A DNA stretch of 64,000 bases from Dryas octopetala (Eukaryota > Streptophyta > Magnoliopsida > Rosales > Rosaceae), in contig OY992838.1 of NCBI GenBank assembly GCA_963921425.1, positions 12,400,001 to 12,464,000 on the forward strand. The letters are read 5' to 3'. Position 1 is the stretch's first letter. The number at the start of each line of letters is the position of its first letter. Both the position numbers and the translations under genes were made by a program. The notes under the pieces are model-generated. The model was not told where the DNA came from. It saw only the letters and a list, made by a program, of their open reading frames with translations, and made no database searches. Of the stretch, positions 57,201 through 64,000 are shown one piece after another.

Positions 57201-57993
57201 CATCAGCAGTTTTTGAGGTGAGTGATGAGTAAGATGGGCTATAAATACGAAAGATTGTTTCTTCAAATTTGGTATCCATTTTTTAAGTGAANNNNNNNNN
57301 NNNNNNNNNNNNNNNNNNNNNNNNNNNNNNNNNNNNNNNNNNNNNNNNNNNNNNNNNNNNNNNNNNNNNNNNNNNNNNNNNNNNNNNNNNNNNNNNNNNN
57401 NNNNNNNNNNNNNNNNNNNNNNNNNNNNNNNNNNNNNNNNNNNNNNNNNNNNNNNNNNNNNNNNNNNNNNNNNNNNNNNNNNNNNNNNNNNTGATTGGAA
57501 AACACATATTTGCATCGGTGTTTAGCGTGGTAAAAATGGTGCTTTTGCCAAGTATATACATGTATAACAGAGCCTTTACAAGTGCAACAACTATTTGAGG
57601 AAAGTTTGACAAAATCAAATCTGCTCACATGAAATATATTGGAGCTATTACTGTCTCAATTTCTTTAATTATGGGCAAGTTTTCCAATACCTAAAGTGAT
57701 GTCCCTTGGTGTATAAGAACCTTCTTTCATGGTTCATCATCCTAGCATACACCAAATTCATATTTAAGAACATCTTTAAACTGCTATGAATAGCTCTGCA
57801 TGGTATTTCTAAAATGTTCTCTAAACATCTGCCTTTAAATTACAACTTCATAACAGTCAAGACAGTTAAAATACTGCATTATTGCCTCAAGAAAAGAAGC
57901 TTAAGAATGTGCATTCAGACCACAAAAATGGGTTGATGAAGCGAAGACAATGTAAAATCATTTTTTGAGAATTTATAAGAAATGTTGACATAC
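54263..57993. other. Long intron-like stretch of the partial gene, including an assembly gap
   Basis: No exon of the surrounding gene is recognisable. The segment at 56520-56830 is purine-rich with long open frames on both strands that are compositional only. A CACTACAAGAAAA sequence at 54358 resembles a CACTA end, but no partner was found. Confidence 0.4.
57292..57491. other. Assembly gap (200 N)
   Basis: Exactly 200 N characters, a conventional gap of unknown length. Open frames drawn across it are meaningless. Confidence 0.99.
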
Positions 57994-58395
57994 TGATTTG
58001 ATTGCTTCAATTTTGAGTTTAGCACAACCCCCAACTTCAGCTTTCCTTTCTAATGCCTGAGAAGCACAAACAAACAAATAACTGATTAGCTACCCCAGTT
58101 TACCAAACACTAGCTCTCTTTAATTAAGATTTATCTGGCAACTAAACATCTTTATTGACAGAAGTTTAGGAAATATAATTTGTGGAAACCACAAAGATAC
58201 CTTTTTAATTCCTGCATCCAAGGCTGGTCTCCTACGCTCACTCCAGTAAGTCACTATGTATGACTGCACGTAAATTTTTATAGTCATAAACTAGACCTGC
58301 TATAGCTATTCCAGTTAATTAACTGCATAGATTTACCTGAAAATAGGCTACATTTACTGTGAACCAACTTGGAAGCCATCCTCCATGGGTCTGAT

Positions 58396-59443
58396 TACAG
58401 ATCACAACAAAATATTTTAACTATCGACCATATGGTAAACTTAATTAAGAAAATGGTTTAATTAAGAACATGGCTTGCTAACTAGCCAAAAAAAAACAAA
58501 GAACATGGCTTGAGTAATCTTCTCCATCTGTCCAATCCTTTCATCCTTTTCTATCAGTTCACGGTTTTTCTCATCAATGCTTGATTCGTCAACAACATGA
58601 GAATACGAATGTCACTCAAATAGACAAAATAGTGATCTCAAAATAGAAGTAAACCATTTATAATAAAGAAAAATTTCAAGAAATCAAAACTACAACAATA
58701 AAGCATCAAATTCCAAATTCTGAAGTTGGTGACAATTCTCAATCACCCGCAGCAGTTTTGATGTTTGGTAAAAAAATGAAAAAATGCTTTGCCCCACAAT
58801 TCTCAACTCCCCACAGCAAAAATAGAAAACAAGTTTGTAGGTGCTTTTGAAAGCTGCAGTGAATCACTGCAACAATGAAATTTTATTTTACCCATAATAC
58901 TCTCATTTTAGTAATTATAAATAACCACAACAGTTTTACATTACAATTTACCAAACACCCTCATACTGTTTTTTGTACTCACAATACTTTTGAAAATATA
59001 GTTTACTAAACACTCAACTGTTTTACTTCACAGCTGACTTTACTTTACAGCTGCTTTACTTCACAGCTGTTTTTTCTGACAGCAATCCCAAACTAAGCCG
59101 AAGAAGAGCTGGTACAAGTCCAAGATGATACAACCTCTAAAAGTTTTGTACATGTCCACGCATTTAGATAATTTCACTAATTCATCTATTAGTGAGATCA
59201 TAGTCAACGCGTGGACATAATTGAACTTATATTAATTTTGTCCATATATATGTACCTTGATGATGCCATAAAAGTTTAAAACACTTAATACTCATCACTG
59301 ACCAAGAAACCTGCACCTACTACGTACACTTTGACAGAAGAGGGGCACAGAATGCTAAGGCAAATTAATAATACTACTAATTAATTTGTTTGGGCTAGTG
59401 CAATTTGTTGTGCCGGAAGTCGTTGATACGAGTCCAAATATAT
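58396..59443. other. Spacer with a possible old MITE
   Basis: At about 58990-59085 a motif of about 17 bp (TTTACTTCACAGCTG) is repeated about three times. The phrase TTTACCAAACACCC near 58950 is typical of some plant MITEs, but no inverted termini were established. Confidence 0.35.
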
Positions 59444-60362
59444 TGTCAGGTAAAATATGAACAAAAATAGAAATAAATTTAACAAGAGAACACAAAGATT
59501 TATACTGGTTTCGGCCTTAATGCCTATATCCAGTTTGGCGGAGCCGGAGAGGAAATTCCACTATAAAAAAAGGATATTACAGAAGAGTATACAACTCTCA
59601 CACACCCAAATCCCAAATACGCCCAAATACACACTAGAACAAAAGAAGGATGTTTGGTCTCCTTCACAAATGTGGTGGCTGCACTCACAAAGAACAAGAA
59701 CAAAGAACAAATCTTGTTCACAAATACAAAGAGCAAAGGAGAGAAGGAACTAAACCCTCTTTGGTGCGGCTGCTACTCACAAAACCCTCTCCCACAAAGA
59801 AGAAACGCACCATACCAGAGAACCCAAGAAAGAGATTTCTCTCTTTCACATATGTATGGTCGCCCCCTTCCTCACTCAAGTGAGTCTTTCATGGGGCATG
59901 CCCCACTGGGCCATCTCTCACAATGAGAATGAGATGGGCCCTCAACATATAAGACCCACCTCATTATGAGGTGAGAGATGGCCCATTGAGGCACGCCATG
60001 AAAGACTCAGGCCATCTCTACTGCTCTCCATCTTGCTCTTTACTCCGAATAGAACAACCAAAATAGCCCCTTTTAGAAGCTTGTAGTCACTGGTGAAAAA
60101 CAGCCCAAGCCTTCCCACATTCTCCAAGGTTCCACTGATCTCTCACCCAAGTACCCAACCAAGAAGTCAAAAAGGCAGCCACATGAAGTGAAAGCCTAGA
60201 GTCACGTACAAAAAGAAGACAAACGGAAGCAAAAGCTTCTTTTTGCAAAACCAAAGAGATGGAGCTACGGGTGTAAGTGTGTAACACTCAAGCCCACTTC
60301 CACTCATAAAACATGTGGGGCCCAGACCAAAATTTTGGTCCAATTAGAGCCAAAATCCAACA
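59444..60362 (-). mobile_element. Probable solo LTR of a Ty1/copia-type retrotransposon (919 bp)
   Basis: Read on the minus strand it runs TGTTGGATTTTGGCTCTAAT ... TTTTACCTGACA, so it has TG...CA ends. Near its 3' end are TATAAA-like sites and the block GGATATAGGCATTAAGGCCG, common in plant copia LTRs just before the R/U5 part. No internal gag-pol, primer-binding site or second LTR is seen. The 5-bp flanks TATAT and CTATT do not match. Confidence 0.55.
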
Positions 60363-60497
60363 CTATTAACACTTTCCTTTGGCACATCAATACTCGATCC
60401 AGTGTTAAAACAAAAGGGAGGTGGGTGTTATTCTTTAACTACATGGAAAATTATAATATAAAAATTTAATAAAACAATAAATTGGATTTTTATAGCC

Positions 60498-61808
60498 AAA
60501 GAGTAAAATTTCGATTTCGACAAAATTAGACAAAAACGACGGAAATTGCTATCAAAATACGAAAATTTTGAATGAAACTTGACCATATGTTTATTTAACA
60601 TATTATCCACTACATTGATAAAAAATATTAAAGAAATCAAATTATATAGTAAGTTTTATGTGATATAAGGTGAATATAATGCGTGCTGGACGCAAATACT
60701 GTTAAATAAAAATAGTTCACTAATTAATATTCATATAAAAATGACCTATTTTTAAGATATATTTAATCATTTTGAATCTAATTGTCCATAAAACATATGT
60801 GAACAAATAAGAAAATGACATGTATAAATATATTGTTATTTTCTAAACCACTTAACTCAATAACCAAACACAATCCAAATAGATTGTGAGATTCCAGAAA
60901 GTTGGTTTTTAATTTATTTTGAAGTAAATAGTGATTTATTGATAATTATCTTGTTCATTTTGAGATATTCGAATTTTTCTGAGGAATTTTGGAAGAAAAT
61001 AAGTGAATTTCAAGTCGTAAAAAAAATAAGATTTATCGAAATGAGCTCACGAGATTTTACAGAATGTTTTTCAGCCCTTGAAGTTAATTTTGGTAAATTA
61101 TTTGGATTTTAAATGATTTCGGCAAGCCATTGAGAAATAATAAAAATTAGGAAATACTCAATCTTAATTTTAGTCTTGTTGGAAAGATCTCGGGTCAACA
61201 AGCGCGTAAACGTGAACGTAACGTTTTTTTTTTCTTTCCTTTTCTTCTTTTCTTTTTCTTTTTTTCTTTTTTTTTTCTTTTTTTTTCTTTTTATTTCTTT
61301 TCTCTCCTTTTCTTTTTTCTTTCCTTCTTCCTTTTCCCCCGTGACCTCTGGTGCTCCAGCCTCCAATCTTCCTTCTCACCTTTTTCTTTCCTCTGCACCT
61401 TCTCTCTCTCCCAGTCCCTCCCTCCCTCCTTGATCTCTTCTTTCTCCTCCCTCTCCTTCTCCCTCCCCGATCTCTCTCTTCCTCCTCTCTCTCCCTGGAT
61501 CTCTTTTCCCCGATCTCCTCTCCTTTCGGCCACGGCGGCTCCTCTCTCTCCCTCCTGCAACAGCAGCTCCTCTCTCTTCCTTCTGCGACGACGGTTGGTC
61601 TCTCTCTTCGGTCTTTGCCTCCTTCTCTGGTATGCCAAATTTCGGAGAAATTTAATCAAAAAGTGCTTGGATTTGAAATTTCGGCCGAGATTTGGCGAAA
61701 TTTTCGAAATTTCGCCGAAATTTTAACGAAAATGAACGGATGTGTTATAAAATTTCGGGATCCCCAAAAAATGAAAATTTCGCCGAAATTTTCGAAATTT
61801 CATTCCTT
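60498..61808. mobile_element. AAATTTCG-family non-autonomous element, copy B
   Basis: The left 220 bp (from AAAGAGTAAAATTTCG) and right 190 bp (to AAATTTCATTCCTT) match the element at 44509-46095, while the interior is different. It contains a long pyrimidine-rich stretch (61220-61620). The flanking 9-mers TTTTATAGC and TATAATAGC agree at 7 of 9 positions, compatible with an old Mutator-type duplication. Confidence 0.65.
61220..61620. repeat. Long polypyrimidine tract
   Basis: About 400 bp almost wholly of T and C on the plus strand (TTTTC, then TCTCC-rich). Open frames on both strands here are compositional and I do not regard them as genes. Confidence 0.8.
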
Positions 61809-61939
61809 ATATAATAGCTTCTTCTTTCTCCCGGCCCCCTAGCTCTCAAAACCCACCACCATGTTCATAGTTGATGATGAGTCCCTACATGCAACCATGC
61901 ATAGTTAATTTAGTCCTTGAGAACCTGACATGAGAGAAA

Positions 61940-62060
61940 AGAGAGCAAATGTGAGCCAAGGATGACCTCCCAGAAGAAGAAGAAGATATATGCATATATG
62001 GAAGCACATTAATTCCGGCAAGTCATCCTCGGCTCATATCTACTCTCTATCTCTTCATGC
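61940..62060 (-). ncRNA. MIR169: MIR169 precursor hairpin (minus strand)
   Basis: On the minus strand the 5' arm carries TGAGCCGAGGATGACTTGCC (62034-62015) and the 3' arm carries GGGAGGTCATCCTTGGCTCA (about 61971-61952). Compared with canonical miR169 (TGAGCCAAGGATGACTTGCC), one base is changed, A to G at position 7. Upstream, AAGAGTCTTGCATGAAGAGA matches the plus-strand locus, and a TATA-like CTATAAATAAGATAACAAGG lies at about 62159-62140. The predicted target is NF-YA mRNA, as known for the family. Confidence 0.85.
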
Positions 62061-63320
62061 AAGACTCTTAGACATAAAAAGAACTAGTTAGGTAATCACC
62101 AATGTTCCACTTAATTGGTTTACATTCAGTCAGGCGGCCTTGTTATCTTATTTATAGCTAGGCAGATCGAGATTGCACACATATGCACAACATGACACAA
62201 CTCATACACATTCCATGCATGTCTAAAATTAAAGGTTGGTTAGTTGAAAAGTGTTTTCCCAATGATTCCATTCAAGCATGTGAATCTGTTATGGACCCTA
62301 AAAAGCTTTATAAAGGACAAAAGGGTATTAAAAGGAACGAGAGAATCAAAGCAACTGTGAAGTCTGTGATGCTGCACATATATGGATAAAATCTTCATAA
62401 ATGCTTCGACATTATATATAACAAGTACACAATATATCCTGATGAACTGCCCCTATCACTAAATCACAGCTAGCCCAAACAAGACTACGCAACTCGCAGA
62501 GTGGAACATACCATTTCTCTTGGAATTAAGAATCTATTTTTGTTATACAACCTTATATAACAACATATATTATATTGAATTGTCAATTGATTTTGAGTTA
62601 GATGGTCAAATGTTATATACTGTTAGAATGGACAATCCATGTGTCAAGCAAAACAGCTATATATATATATTTCATGTCACCCAATATAACTCACCACATG
62701 TAAATAGGTAAGCTGAGAATATAGAATCTCACATTTATAATTTTTGTAGTATTTTTCTTTACAATATTGAAGAAGTTTCAAGTTCAATTTTCCTCTCCTA
62801 AATTTTTTTTTTAAAAAAACCCTAAAATTAATAGCCTTGCATAACAAAAGAATCTCAAAGTTATTATAAATTGGTTTTTGATTGGATGTTTGACTACCAC
62901 GTGATATCAAACAGCAATCATAATTAAGGGGAATGAACCTATAGTACTCATGATCGAAGTCTCTAGCTTTATTTCATTTAGTGGATGCATGTGATCGAAG
63001 TAGGCCCATAGATCTTGTCCTGGCCTGAGTTTGTTCGATCTTCGAATGATGATCAGATTTGGAAGGTTGCAGAATGTGGATATATCCTTTATGGACCAAA
63101 AAGTCGTCATGGCCTTTGGGAGACAACCATCATAACACAGCGCGCTGCAAATTGAAGTTTTCTTTTTCTTTTGATTAAGGGGAATGAACAATTCTGTCCC
63201 TCTAGTTTGGTTCTTTTTCAATTAGATTTTGTAGTTTCAATTTTTTTAATTAGATTGTTTTGTTTTGTTTACAATTAAAGACAAACTAAAAAATTAATCA
63301 ATTCTTAATTTACATCAAAC
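62061..63320. other. Spacer including the promoter of the minus-strand MIR169
   Basis: Apart from the TATA-like site near 62140-62159 no feature is supported. The DNA is AT-rich. Confidence 0.4.
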
Positions 63321-63323
63321 ACT

Positions 63324-64000
63324 AGGGGTGGGCATTTAAACCGCGAACCGGACACACCGAACCAAACCGGGGGTTAAAAAACCGTAAAAACCATGTTGAC
63401 CAAAACCAGTCAAAGATTGGACCGAATTGGACCGGACCGGTCCTATACGGTTTCGGTTCCGGTTTTGATTTCTTTGAAGCCGGGCCGGACCGGACCGGAC
63501 CGTATGTGTATAAACATATATATATTTATACCATTTTATATTTTTATACACTTTTTTAGCACTTTTTTATACACTTTTTTATACACTTTTTTACACACAT
63601 TTATATATATTTTAGATAATAAAATTAATATTAACCTAGCTATATTTTAGACCCTAAAATATATTTTATATATATATCCCTATATGGCCTATATAGTATA
63701 TTATATATATATAGTACTATATAGTATATAGTGTATAATACTATAGTATATCCTAACTTATAATTTTTTTATATATATTATTGTTTACTATAAGACTATA
63801 GTCACTATACCCTATACCCTAAATGGCCTATGGCCCCTATACTCTAAACCCTAATTGAAACCCTCAAACCCCAATTAGATTAGTTAATTACAAATTATCA
63901 ATTTAAACCCCAATTGAAACCCTCAAACCCCAATTAGATTAGTCAATTACAAATTACCAATTTAAACCCCAATTGAAACCCTCAAATCTCAATTAGATTA
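63324..64000. mobile_element. Left end of a CCGGTT-rich repeat element running off the window
   Basis: From CTAGGGGTGGGCATTTAAAC the sequence is packed with AACCG, CGGACCGG and ACCGGT motifs to about 63510, then AT-rich DNA with many TATATA and TACACTTTTTTA repeats. Such 'GGGGTGGGCA...AACCG' starts are common in plant hAT-type non-autonomous elements. The right end is not in the window. Confidence 0.45.
63850..64000. repeat. 59-bp tandem repeat, at least 2.5 units
   Basis: AATTGAAACCCTCAAACCCC begins at 63853, 63912 and 63971 with few differences, so the unit is 59 bp. The array continues to the window edge. Confidence 0.85.

Larger units (their letters stand above)
54110..58395 (-). pseudogene. 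Partial gene for a plant coiled-coil protein with 'KPHxDKV..LKPYT' repeats
   Basis: Minus-strand exons are about 58395-58337 (THGGWLPSWFTVNVAYFQ), 58263-58201 (SYIVTYWSERRRPALDAGIK), 58056-57994 (ALERKAEVGGCAKLKIEAIK) and, after a 3.7 kb gap, 54262-54110 (QVAMLTKPHLDKVHVGLKPY, then TEKVV..., and stop). They match an uncharacterised plant family whose members continue as helical repeats of the type 'AKPHVDKVRVALKPYT' and end in a membrane segment. Splice sites are intact and two exons are exactly 63 nt. The exons that should lie between the third and fourth were not found, the N-terminus was not found, and the last exon stops early without the membrane tail. The missing part may lie in the assembly gap at 57292-57491, but a decayed gene is more likely. 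Confidence 0.55.

Noticed and set aside
57156..57628. Frames spanning the run of N
   Set aside because: They are artefacts of the 200-base assembly gap.
61109..61842. Long overlapping frames on both strands (Lys/Glu-rich and Phe/Ser-rich)
   Set aside because: They reflect the polypyrimidine tract and the AAATTTCG element end; there are no domains and no splice context.
63780..63860. CCCTAAA-like phrases suggesting telomeric repeat
   Set aside because: There is no tandem TTTAGGG array; the phrases belong to the 59-bp repeat and AT-rich flank.

Overview
The window is nuclear DNA from a flowering plant, most likely a eudicot. It is AT-rich, its genes have GT-AG introns, and it holds a DUF579 xylan gene, a RABD1-type GTPase, a plant-type CDK-like kinase, MIR169 hairpins and plant Mutator, CACTA and hAT elements. 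One 200-base run of N (57292-57491) is an assembly gap. I cannot name the species from sequence alone.

Three genes look intact and functional. A CDK-like protein kinase of the At1g54610 type lies at 29575-35819 (8 coding exons, 715 aa). An IRX15/IRX15-LIKE DUF579 gene lies at 39186-40106 (single exon, 306 aa). A RABD1-type small GTPase lies at 46667-50817 (8 exons, 201 aa). Two related MIR169 precursors lie in opposite orientation at about 52855-53025 (+) and 61940-62060 (-). A tRNA-Thr(AGT) lies at 4458-4531 (-), with a decayed tandem copy 222 bp away.

The left half (1-28000) is a transposon and gene-fragment landscape. A complete 7.46 kb Mutator-like element (20536-28000) carries two convergent genes. 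The forward gene is a MULE transposase fused to a SWIM finger and an OTU cysteine-protease domain, and it is interrupted by one in-frame TGA. The reverse gene encodes a plant mobile domain (PMD, aminotransferase-like) protein and is open throughout. Both ends hold arrays of about 20-bp imperfect palindromes (TTCGGT/TTCGAC half-sites). The right 3.17 kb of a nearly identical second copy opens the window (1-3170). A 393-bp derivative with a perfect 9-bp target duplication sits at 36827-37219, and a decayed relic at about 19215-19785.

Between the two Mutator copies lies a nested structure. An ankyrin/CCCH/RRM gene fragment fused to a proteasome-beta-like fragment is duplicated head to head as a large hairpin (9054-12527 plus 18280-18860). 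A 5.75 kb CACTA element (12528-18279, TSD AAA) split its right arm. The CACTA itself contains fragments of a TOPLESS-like co-repressor gene and of an AAA-ATPase gene. A second, smaller fold-back occupies about 7090-7850. Fragments of lysyl-tRNA synthetase and NDR-kinase genes lie at 3683-4336.

The right half (37000-64000) has the IRX15-L and RAB genes, an apparently decayed coiled-coil gene (54110-58395, -), several MITE or fold-back elements, two copies of an 'AAATTTCG' element family with different interiors, a probable solo LTR, and a 59-bp tandem repeat at the right edge.
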